Part shown: piece after piece, positions 1 to 5,557 of the stretch
Numbering within the stretch: the stretch's first letter is position 1
Layout of the letters: every line of letters begins with the position of its first letter
Assembly (NCBI GenBank): GCA_028869355.1
Contig: JAGWSK010000433.1
Location: 1 to 5,557, forward strand
From: Alphaproteobacteria bacterium
Lineage (GTDB): Bacteria > Pseudomonadota > Alphaproteobacteria > Micropepsales > Micropepsaceae
Length of the DNA stretch: 5,557 nucleotides
Reading direction: 5' to 3'
Notes under the pieces: generated by a model
What the model saw: only the letters and a program-made list of their open reading frames with translations
Told to the model about the DNA's origin: nothing
Database searches by the model: none
Made by a program: the position numbers and the translations under genes

Positions 1-4
1 CCGC

Positions 5-706
5 ATGATCAGATTCGTGATTGACGGGATTGCGTTGACAGTCGCAGCTTTGGTCGTTCTGGTCGTTGTCCGGTCGCCAGGTATTCGATTGATCCTTTGC
101 CCCTACTGCTTCGGCTTTGAAAGGCTTCAGGGCAACATCTACGTCGAATCCGGCACAACCCCGGACCTGCGGCAAGCCGTGATAAGAGCGGAACAGATCA
201 GCCGCGCGAAGATTACTGCATTCTTCATCACCCGCGAAAGCGATCCGGTGATCTTTTTCTGTATGACGGAACGCTGCTACCTGCGTGCCGGAGGACACGC
301 CGCTACGCGCGGGATGACGTTTGCGAATGCCGTTCTCATTTCACCCCGCCGCTCTGGTGTAACCGTGCTGACACATGAATGGACGCATGCGGAATTCCTG
401 CAGCGGTTGGGTCCGCGCGCGAGACTTGTTCCGGCCTGGTTTTCGGAAGGGCTGGCGGTATATGTATCAGATGACAGGCGCTATCTTGCCCCCGCCAGTT
501 TCAGTGACCGGTGTCTGATCGATCCCGCTGGAGAATTACCGGAAACACCGTCAGACTGGCTGCAGGTCACCACCTACAATAAGAAACCCTTTGCCCGGGC
601 CAGCTGTCGCATCAGCAGATGGCTCGCCCGCAAGGGAAACGGCGCTGTTCTCGAACTGATCAGCGAAATCAACGCTGGCCGCAGCTTTGCGGGCGCATAC
701 CGATAA
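5..706 (+). CDS. Membrane-anchored zincin-type metalloprotease-like protein (HEWTH motif)
   Basis: This 233-residue protein is probably a zinc-dependent peptidase of the gluzincin/peptidase MA-like type. Residues about 8-23 are a run of Ala, Leu and Val, read as one membrane segment or uncleaved signal anchor. The catalytic signature is HEWTH at 124-128 (HExxH). It is followed about 20 residues later by WFSEGLAVY (145-153), whose Glu148 fits the third zinc ligand of gluzincins. Six cysteines are present: C32 and C35 (CPYC, just after the membrane segment), C86, C91, C170 and C201. Pairing as disulfides would suit an extracytoplasmic domain, but the topology is inferred. The start is uncertain: the ATG lies four bases from the window edge, no ribosome binding site is visible, and an upstream start cannot be excluded. 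The TAA stop is clear. Substrate and biological role are unknown, and the converging neighbour gives no hint. Confidence 0.8.
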   Translation: MIRFVIDGIALTVAALVVLVVVRSPGIRLILCPYCFGFERLQGNIYVESGTTPDLRQAVIRAEQISRAKITAFFITRESDPVIFFCMTERCYLRAGGHAATRGMTFANAVLISPRRSGVTVLTHEWTHAEFLQRLGPRARLVPAWFSEGLAVYVSDDRRYLAPASFSDRCLIDPAGELPETPSDWLQVTTYNKKPFARASCRISRWLARKGNGAVLELISEINAGRSFAGAYR

Positions 707-727
707 CGGGAAAAGCTGCAAACGCTG

Positions 728-1114
728 CTACTTGCGTCCCGCCGGAAGCGACCACTTGCCACTGGTATTTTTATACCGCCGGTCTTTCTTTCCACGATAA
801 AGCTCAAACCGGATAGCGGATATCGAGACCGCCCTTTCGTCCTGGCTTGATGCCGAGGCCATGATCTGCGGCACGGTTGCGCCGCCTTTTTCCTTGAGCA
901 CGCGCTCAATAAATGCCCGTGCAGCCCCACGACGCGCGCGTGTCCTGCCGCCTCGGGCGGCGGTACGGCCGGCGGTCCGGCGTCCCCCGCGTGCACCCGG
1001 CGTCCGCATCGCGTCAACCACGCGGCGCAGAGCGTCCTGGTGCCCGCGTTGATATTCCTGCGCGAATACCTCACGCAGCCTGTCCAATAGTGAATCCAGA
1101 TTTCCGTTTGCCAT
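728..1114 (-). CDS. Small basic protein with putative C-terminal winged-helix DNA-binding segment
   Basis: I do not recognise this 128-residue protein as a named family. Residues 1-36 are charged and predicted helical (LDSLLDRLREVFAQEY), suiting self-association. Residues 37-66 are Arg/Gly/Ala-rich, with 11 arginines in 30 residues, and look disordered and nucleic-acid binding. Residues about 67-124 resemble a winged helix: a helix (FIERVLKEKGG), a second helix (TVPQIMAS), a third (SISAIRFELYRG), then a basic hairpin ending in GKWSL. A chromatin-like or regulatory role is therefore inferred, not shown. I start at the ATG at 1112-1114 (MANGN) because a GGAGG-containing purine run lies just upstream. 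The frame stays open upstream to an ATG at 1180, which would add 22 residues including a GGGG run encoded by that ribosome binding site, so the longer form is unlikely. It converges on the metalloprotease gene with 21 bases between stops. Confidence 0.75.
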   Translation of the reverse strand: MANGNLDSLLDRLREVFAQEYQRGHQDALRRVVDAMRTPGARGGRRTAGRTAARGGRTRARRGAARAFIERVLKEKGGATVPQIMASASSQDERAVSISAIRFELYRGKKDRRYKNTSGKWSLPAGRK

Positions 1115-1132
1115 AGCGGTCCCCCCGCCTCC
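1115..1132 (-). promoter_or_regulatory. Ribosome binding site that fixes the start of the small basic protein
   Basis: Read on the minus strand this stretch is GGAGGCGGGGGGACCGCT directly before ATG. The GGAGG core (1128-1132) is 13 bases from the start codon, slightly far, but the following G run could also pair with 16S rRNA. It supports the 128-residue start over the longer 150-residue reading. Confidence 0.55.
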
Positions 1133-1429
1133 TGAATGAACCAACATCGAATGTGAGTACCGTAAGTACCGGTTTTCCACAATACCAATATCAATTCGGT
1201 TCGCTGAAGCAGCTATTTTTCCAGTGTTGTTGAGCTTTCCCTGGTGGAAGTTGCAGCAGACCGATCCATTCTTGCCTCAACGATAATTACTGCATCGGAA
1301 TAATGGGTTATTGGAAGTGACCGAACCGCCCGCGGATGCGATGTGGCGCAAATCGGCAAGGTTACGGATTCATTTTGAAAAGTTCACTGGACTATGCTGA
1401 CAGAAACTCAGTGCTTTCGCGATGAGCTA
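1133..1429. other. Non-coding gap between the small basic gene and the dehydrogenase gene
   Basis: Both flanking genes are read leftward, so this stretch should hold the end of the dehydrogenase transcript and the promoter of the small basic gene. It is visibly more AT-rich than the genes. I see no credible gene: the best short frame (ATG at 1336, 29 codons before a stop at 1425) has no ribosome binding site and no recognisable product. I find no GC-rich hairpin followed by a T run for the dehydrogenase transcript, so read-through or a factor-dependent end is possible. No confident -35/-10 pair was identified. Confidence 0.6.
1156..1171 (-). repeat. Direct repeat CGGTACT-TA-CGGTACT upstream of the small basic gene
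   Basis: On the minus strand two identical 7-mers, CGGTACT, occur head to tail with a TA spacer (9-base period; 1165-1171 and 1156-1162). They lie about 40-57 bases upstream of the start codon at 1114, inside or next to where a promoter is expected. Each copy contains the palindrome GTAC. A tandem half-site for a regulator, possibly the protein itself, is an inference. A 7-base repeat can also arise by chance. Confidence 0.35.
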
Positions 1430-4400
1430 TCACACTGTTTCCGGTATGGCTTCCCGGTTCGAAATTGTCGCCGCTGCACGAGCCTTTTCCATGCTCCGGG
1501 CAAGGACAGTTGCCACATGCGATGCGATGCGGCCTGATCCGTCACGGATTTGATGACGGCAGGAAGTACCGTCGGCAACAATCATGACATCGCCGGCAGC
1601 TTTGCGTATTGCAGGCAACAGCGAGCGTTCTGCCATTGCGATAGAAACGTCGTAAGTCTCCGCCTGATATCCGAACGCACCGGCCATGCCGCAGCACGAT
1701 GACTCTATTGTTTCCGTTTTCAGGCCGGGAATTGCCGAAAGAACTTTCGTCACGGGGGAAACAGCATCAAACGCTTTCTGGTGGCAGTGACCATGAAGCA
1801 GCGCGCGGGAGCCAAGTGGTGCAAGTGCCGGTTTGAAGCGGCCCGCATCAATTTCGCCGGCGAGGAATTCCTCAAACATGAAACTGTTTGCGGCGAGCAC
1901 CTTGCAATCTTCGCGTGACAGGTGGCTTCCGTTCGGGCGTTCGCCGCCGCTCAGCGAAAGGAATTCGTCGCGGAAGGTAAAGATGCAGCTCGGCTCCAAA
2001 CCAATCACGGGAACGCCGCGCCGGACATAGGGCAAAAGCGTGTTCAGCGTCCGTGACGCTTCGCTACGCGCCTGACGAACCAATCCCCCGGTCAGGAGTG
2101 TACGACCACAACAAAGCGGCCGGCGCTTGCCGTCAGCCGCCGCCGGCAAATGGACGCGATATCCTGCCCCGGTGAGCACTGTCACTGCGGCTTGGAGGTT
2201 TTCAGCTTCGAAATAGCGGTTGAACGTATCGGCAAACAGCACGACCTCACGCCCGCCGGCAGGTCCAACCGAACCGCTTTGGCGAAAATAATCGCGCTGC
2301 CATTCGGGCAGTTTGCGCCGCGCGGAAAATCCCACCATGGATTCCATCATGCCCGCAAGTGCCGGCGCCCGATTGCGCAAATTGAGCAAACCCGCTGTAC
2401 GCGAAGCGATTGCCGCGTAATATGGCAACCAGGCAATCAGCCTGTCGCGCAAACTCAGGCCACGCCGGTCTGCACGCGCCGCCATGACTTCGATCTTCAT
2501 TTTTGCCATATCGACGCCGGTCGGACATTCGCGCCGGCAGGCCTTGCACGAGACGCAAAGTTTGAGCGTTTCGAACATCTCATCCGCGGTCAATGCATCC
2601 GGGCCAAGCTGACCCGACAACGCAAGCCGCAGCGTATTGGCGCGGCCCCGGGTGACATCGCGCTCATTCATTGTTGCGCGATAGGACGGACACATGGCGC
2701 CGCCGTGATGTTTGCGGCAGGCGCCATTGTTGTTGCACATCTCTGCGGCGCCCTGGAAACCAGCCGCACCGCCGGGATATTCGGACCAGTTCAGTGCCGG
2801 CGTGATGGTGGAAATTTTGTACTCGGGACCGAAGCGCAGGTAATCGCGATCATCAAATTTCGGGGCGCCGACGATCTTGCCGGGATTGAGGAAGCTGTCC
2901 GGATCGAACAGTGCCTTCACTTCGCCAAAGGCATGGACGAGCCGCGCGCCAAACATGGATTCATGAAACTCCGAGCGCACGATCCCGTCGCCGTGCTCGC
3001 CGGAATGGGAGCCCTTGAATTTGCGCACGAGCTCGAATGCCTCTTCGGCGATGGCGCGCATTGCCTTGAGGTCCTTTTCCTGTTTCAGATTCAGAACCGG
3101 CCGCACATGCAGACAACCGACCGATGCATGGGCATACCAGGTGCCGCGGGTGCCGTATTTCTCGAACACTTCCGTCAACCGGCTGGTGTATTCGGCCAGA
3201 TATGGCAGCGGTACGGCGCAGTCTTCGATGAAGGACACGGGCTTCCGCTCGTCCTTCATGCTCATCATGATGTTGAGACCGGAGGCGCGCACATCGGCGA
3301 TCGCGGTTTGCAAACCCGGATCGCGCACTTCGATTACACCACCCCATTTGGCGCCGATCTTGTCCCATGAAAAGCCGAGATCGCCCATCATTTCGCCAAG
3401 CCGTATCAGGCGCCGTTCGTTCTCCTCTTCGCCTTCGTCGAACTCGACCAATAGCAACGCCTCGGGATCCTCGCGCACAAACCGCTCGATGGTTGAGCGG
3501 TAAAGCGGGATCTCGCGCGCCAGATCGAGCATCGTCTTGTCGATCGCTTCGACCGCGATCGGCCCGAGCGTAACCAGGTGCTGTGCGGCGTTCATCGCCT
3601 CGTAGAAAGCGCCGAAATGACACACGCCGACGACGCGCTTGCCGAGTACCGGCCAAAGCTTCAGCTCGATCTGGGTTGAAAATGCGAGCGTGCCTTCGGA
3701 CCCGACGAGTATATGCGCGAGATTGTTCTTCGCGTTTCGCGGCGTCAGCGCGTCGAGATTATAGCCGCCGACCCGGCGCTGCACTTTGGGGAAGCGCGCT
3801 TCGATTTCCGCCGCCTCACGCGACCCAAGCGCCAGCAGCGAGCGCGCGATCGGCAACAGCGGCGATTGGACAGGCAATTCCGAAAGGCTGGTCGAGACTT
3901 CCGCAAAATGCGCCGGTGCGCCATTCGCCAGCACCGCATCGACCGCAATCACATTGTCGCGCGTCGTGCCATAGCGCAGCGAGCGCGTACCGCAGGAATT
4001 GTTGCCCGTCATGCCGCCGATGGTGGCCCGTGATGACGTCGATACGTCGACCGGAAACCAAAGTCCGTGCGGCTTCAGCTGGCGATTCAGCTCGTCCAGC
4101 ACAATTCCCGGCTGCACGATACAGCGCCGGGACGCGGCATCGAGCGAGACGATGTTCTTGAGATATTTTGAGCAGTCGATGATCAGCGAGTGATTGATGG
4201 TTTGCCCACACTGTGAAGTGCCGCCGCCCCGCGCAGTCACCGTTACGCCTTCGCTTCGCGCGATCGCCATTGCGCGTTCGGCTTCGGCCACAGTGCGGGG
4301 TAAGACAACACCCAGCGGCACCATCTGGTACGACGATGCATCGGTCGCGTAGCGGCCGCGGCTGAACGAGTCGAACAGCACCTCGCCGGCGCCTTCGGAT

Positions 4401-4441
4401 TTGAGGCGCCGCTCCAGTCCGGGACGGGCAATGACAGTCAT
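1430..4441 (-). CDS. FAD-linked 2-hydroxyacid dehydrogenase fused to Fe-S/CCG domain (D-2-hydroxyglutarate/D-lactate/glycolate dehydrogenase type)
   Basis: This 1003-residue flavo-iron-sulfur enzyme probably oxidises a 2-hydroxyacid to a 2-oxoacid and passes electrons from FAD through Fe-S centres to a respiratory acceptor. In order: an FAD-binding PCMH-type domain (about 40-260) with ARGGGTSQCGQ (70-80), a GGMTGNNSCG loop (142-151) and VGSEGTLAF (246-254); an FAD-oxidase C-terminal domain (about 270-525) with H438, H445 and GEHGDG (481-486), matching the metal/substrate site of D-2-hydroxyglutarate and D-lactate dehydrogenases; a ferredoxin-like region with C569, C575, C584 and CVSCKACRRECP (C629, C632, C635, C639); and a GlpC/HdrB-like half with CCG at 777-779, C819, HGHCHQKA (883-890) and SSCCGMAGAFG (914-924). 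The architecture is that of the YdiJ-like fusions of about 1000 residues, so it looks complete. An in-frame TAA lies four codons upstream, so ATG 4441 is the first possible start. There is no signal peptide, which suggests the cytoplasm or inner membrane face. The exact substrate cannot be read from motifs. It diverges from the aminotransferase gene. Confidence 0.92.
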   Translation of the reverse strand: MTVIARPGLERRLKSEGAGEVLFDSFSRGRYATDASSYQMVPLGVVLPRTVAEAERAMAIARSEGVTVTARGGGTSQCGQTINHSLIIDCSKYLKNIVSLDAASRRCIVQPGIVLDELNRQLKPHGLWFPVDVSTSSRATIGGMTGNNSCGTRSLRYGTTRDNVIAVDAVLANGAPAHFAEVSTSLSELPVQSPLLPIARSLLALGSREAAEIEARFPKVQRRVGGYNLDALTPRNAKNNLAHILVGSEGTLAFSTQIELKLWPVLGKRVVGVCHFGAFYEAMNAAQHLVTLGPIAVEAIDKTMLDLAREIPLYRSTIERFVREDPEALLLVEFDEGEEENERRLIRLGEMMGDLGFSWDKIGAKWGGVIEVRDPGLQTAIADVRASGLNIMMSMKDERKPVSFIEDCAVPLPYLAEYTSRLTEVFEKYGTRGTWYAHASVGCLHVRPVLNLKQEKDLKAMRAIAEEAFELVRKFKGSHSGEHGDGIVRSEFHESMFGARLVHAFGEVKALFDPDSFLNPGKIVGAPKFDDRDYLRFGPEYKISTITPALNWSEYPGGAAGFQGAAEMCNNNGACRKHHGGAMCPSYRATMNERDVTRGRANTLRLALSGQLGPDALTADEMFETLKLCVSCKACRRECPTGVDMAKMKIEVMAARADRRGLSLRDRLIAWLPYYAAIASRTAGLLNLRNRAPALAGMMESMVGFSARRKLPEWQRDYFRQSGSVGPAGGREVVLFADTFNRYFEAENLQAAVTVLTGAGYRVHLPAAADGKRRPLCCGRTLLTGGLVRQARSEASRTLNTLLPYVRRGVPVIGLEPSCIFTFRDEFLSLSGGERPNGSHLSREDCKVLAANSFMFEEFLAGEIDAGRFKPALAPLGSRALLHGHCHQKAFDAVSPVTKVLSAIPGLKTETIESSCCGMAGAFGYQAETYDVSIAMAERSLLPAIRKAAGDVMIVADGTSCRHQIRDGSGRIASHVATVLARSMEKARAAATISNREAIPETV

Positions 4442-4449
4442 CGCAGGGG

Positions 4450-4478
4450 TTTATGGCGGCATGTCCGCTTGCCTACAA
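4450..4478 (-). promoter_or_regulatory. Tentative promoter for the dehydrogenase gene
   Basis: On the minus strand TTGTAG (4473-4478) and CATAAA (4450-4455) are separated by exactly 17 bases. They match the sigma-70 consensus at 3 of 6 and 4 of 6 positions. The -10 element ends only eight bases before the start codon, so transcription would begin at or next to the ATG, giving a nearly leaderless message. This agrees with the lack of a Shine-Dalgarno sequence. The -35 element overlaps the inverted repeat. The match is weak and is offered as a candidate only. Confidence 0.25.
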
Positions 4479-4490
4479 GAGCAGGACATG
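4460..4490. promoter_or_regulatory. Candidate operator: imperfect inverted repeat between the divergent genes
   Basis: The arms are CATGTCC (4460-4466) and GGACATG (4484-4490), a perfect 7-base pair of arms. Nested inside are CTTG (4468-4471) and CAAG (4476-4479) around a CCTA centre, giving 11 paired positions in 31 bases with a 1-by-4 internal asymmetry. The inner core TTGCCTACAA resembles the TTGTATACAA-like sites I recall for some GntR-family (FCD) regulators, matching at 8 of 10 positions. It lies in an 89-base gap where one bound protein could control both genes. No regulator gene is in the window, so its identity is inference. Confidence 0.5.
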
Positions 4491-4522
4491 GGAAACAAAA
4501 AGCCGATCAAGCACCTAACACT

Positions 4523-4526
4523 GAGG
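4523..4526 (+). promoter_or_regulatory. Likely ribosome binding site of the aminotransferase gene
   Basis: GAGG lies four bases before the ATG at 4531. The spacing is short but usable. The TGA at 4522-4524 is an in-frame stop, so ATG 4531 is the earliest possible start. The next in-frame ATG is 29 codons further on, inside the conserved N-terminal region, so the start is well fixed. Confidence 0.5.
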
Positions 4527-4530
4527 CGTC

Positions 4531-5557
4531 ATGCCGACCAACGCTCCGAGAATTCCAGGGCGCCATTTTTTGCAGATTCCCGGCCCTACCCCCGTCCCGG
4601 ACCGCATTTTGCGGGCCATGGACCGGGCGGTGATCGATCATCGCGGGCCCGAATTCCAACAGCTCGGCCAGCGCGTATTGTCGGGCATCAAGACTATTTT
4701 CCGCACCAATGGTCACGTCTTCCTTTACCCGGCCTCGGGCACCGGCGCCTGGGAAGCGGCACTGGTCAACCTTCTGTCGCCGGGCGATCGCGTTCTGATG
4801 TTCGAAACCGGCCATTTCGCCACATTGTGGAAGAACATGGCGGGGCGGCTCGGACTCAATCCGGAATTCATCGAATCCGATTGGCGCAGCGGAGTTGACG
4901 CAAGCCAGATCGAGCAGCGCCTGCGAGCCGACACAAAGCACGAGATCAAAGCCGTCTGTGTCGTCCACAATGAGACCTCCACCGGCGTGACCAGCCCCAT
5001 AGCTGATGTGCGTAAAGCCATCGATGCCGCGGCACATCCGGCGCTGCTGCTGGTGGACACGGTGTCCTCGCTGGCCTCCATCGATTTCCGCCACGATGAA
5101 TGGGGTGTCGATGTGACGGTAGCAGGGTCACAGAAGGGACTGATGCTGCCGCCCGGGCTCGGCCTGACCGCCGTCAGCGAAAAGGCGCTGAAATCTGCGA
5201 AAATCGCCAAATTGCCGCGCTCATTCTTCGCCTGGGAAGACATGCTTGGTCCCAACAGCCAGGGCTTTTTTCCGTACACGCCGGCAACAAACCTGCTCTA
5301 TGGACTCGCTGAAGCGATCGACATGCTCCATGAAGAGGGCATGCCACGCGTCTTCGCACGCCATCAGCGCCATGCCGAAGCTGCCCGGCGCGCGATCCGC
5401 GCATGGGGCCTGGAAGTCCTATGCCGCGATCCGAAATGCTATTCCGGCACGGTAACCGCCATCCTCATGCCCGCAGGGCATGATGCGGATAAATTCCGCA
5501 AGGTGGTGCTGGAGAATTTCGACATGTCGCTCGGCGCCGGATTGTCCAAACTCGCGG
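4531..5557 (+). CDS. Serine-glyoxylate (class V) aminotransferase, 3' end beyond window
   Basis: This PLP-dependent fold-type I, class V aminotransferase most resembles serine-glyoxylate aminotransferases, which convert serine plus glyoxylate to hydroxypyruvate plus glycine (also alanine-glyoxylate activity in relatives). It is probably cytoplasmic. The frame is open for 342 codons to the window edge. Family members run near 400 residues, so roughly 55 are missing, including the C-terminal arginine segment that binds substrate carboxylate. Visible features are the N-terminal IPGPTPVP (16-23); ASGTGAWEA (68-76), the PLP phosphate loop; HNETSTG (146-152); LLVDTVSS (173-180) with D176, expected to pair with the PLP ring nitrogen; GSQKGLMLPPGL (199-210) with K202 as the Schiff-base lysine; and FPYTPATN (247-254). 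The catalytic residues in view are intact. It diverges from the flavo-Fe-S dehydrogenase gene across 89 bases. Related class V enzymes (phosphoserine or 2-aminoethylphosphonate transaminases) are less likely because the QKGLMLPPGL motif is typical of the serine-glyoxylate group. Confidence 0.9.
   Translation, partial: MPTNAPRIPGRHFLQIPGPTPVPDRILRAMDRAVIDHRGPEFQQLGQRVLSGIKTIFRTNGHVFLYPASGTGAWEAALVNLLSPGDRVLMFETGHFATLWKNMAGRLGLNPEFIESDWRSGVDASQIEQRLRADTKHEIKAVCVVHNETSTGVTSPIADVRKAIDAAAHPALLLVDTVSSLASIDFRHDEWGVDVTVAGSQKGLMLPPGLGLTAVSEKALKSAKIAKLPRSFFAWEDMLGPNSQGFFPYTPATNLLYGLAEAIDMLHEEGMPRVFARHQRHAEAARRAIRAWGLEVLCRDPKCYSGTVTAILMPAGHDADKFRKVVLENFDMSLGAGLSKLA

Noticed and set aside
574..1194. A 206-codon minus-strand frame covering the end of the metalloprotease and the small basic gene
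   Set aside because: It overlaps two better supported genes in other frames, and its translation has no family-like pattern or ribosome binding site.
1299..1312. AATAA-TGGG-TTATT inverted repeat as a terminator or operator
   Set aside because: The stem is five AT pairs with no T run, too weak for an intrinsic terminator and likely to occur by chance in AT-rich intergenic DNA.
1393..1413. CTGA/TCAG hairpin just past the dehydrogenase stop as a terminator
   Set aside because: It has only four continuous pairs around a seven-base loop and no following T tract on the minus strand.
1336..1425. A 29-codon plus-strand frame in the gap left of the dehydrogenase stop
   Set aside because: It has no ribosome binding site and no recognisable product, and its length is expected by chance.
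2150..3370. A 406-codon open frame on the plus strand inside the dehydrogenase gene
   Set aside because: It is antisense to a well-conserved coding region, is rich in His, Arg, Cys and Ala in the manner of a shadow frame, and has no recognisable domain. GC-rich codon bias readily leaves such frames open.
4507..5279. Minus-strand frames of 184 and 195 codons opposite the aminotransferase
   Set aside because: They are shadows of the aminotransferase, whose motifs and catalytic lysine are intact on the plus strand.

Overview
The window most resembles the chromosome of an alphaproteobacterium, probably in the Hyphomicrobiales (Rhizobiales). This rests on moderately high GC, GC-rich third codon positions and close similarity, from memory, of the two metabolic proteins to rhizobial-type homologues. 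No search was run, so the taxonomy is inference. I see no RNA gene, insertion sequence, CRISPR array or phage gene.

Layout: (1) 5-706 (+) encodes a small membrane-anchored or secreted zinc metalloprotease-like protein with an HEWTH motif. (2) 728-1114 (-) encodes a 128-residue basic protein of unknown function. It has a helical N-terminus, an Arg/Gly/Ala linker and a C-terminal segment resembling a winged helix. It converges on gene 1 with a 21-base gap. (3) 1115-1429 is a non-coding gap holding the ribosome binding site and probable control region of the small basic gene. (4) 1430-4441 (-) encodes a 1003-residue fusion of an FAD-linked 2-hydroxyacid dehydrogenase with an Fe-S/CCG electron-transfer half. 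(5) 4442-4530 is an 89-base divergent control region dominated by an imperfect hairpin-type inverted repeat. (6) 4531 to the window end (+) encodes most of a class V aminotransferase of the serine-glyoxylate type, cut off by the window edge.

The two large genes are transcribed away from each other from one short region and form a plausible metabolic pair. A flavin/Fe-S dehydrogenase oxidises a 2-hydroxyacid to a 2-oxoacid and passes electrons to the respiratory chain. The aminotransferase uses glyoxylate and serine to make glycine and hydroxypyruvate. If the dehydrogenase acts on glycolate, its product feeds the aminotransferase directly. If it acts on D-2-hydroxyglutarate or D-lactate, the link is looser. 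The sequence alone does not decide this.

The left third (metalloprotease and small basic protein) looks unrelated to this pathway. I found no convincing evidence of a wholly new multi-gene system. The best leads are the shared operator candidate, the small basic protein, and the exact substrate of the fusion dehydrogenase.
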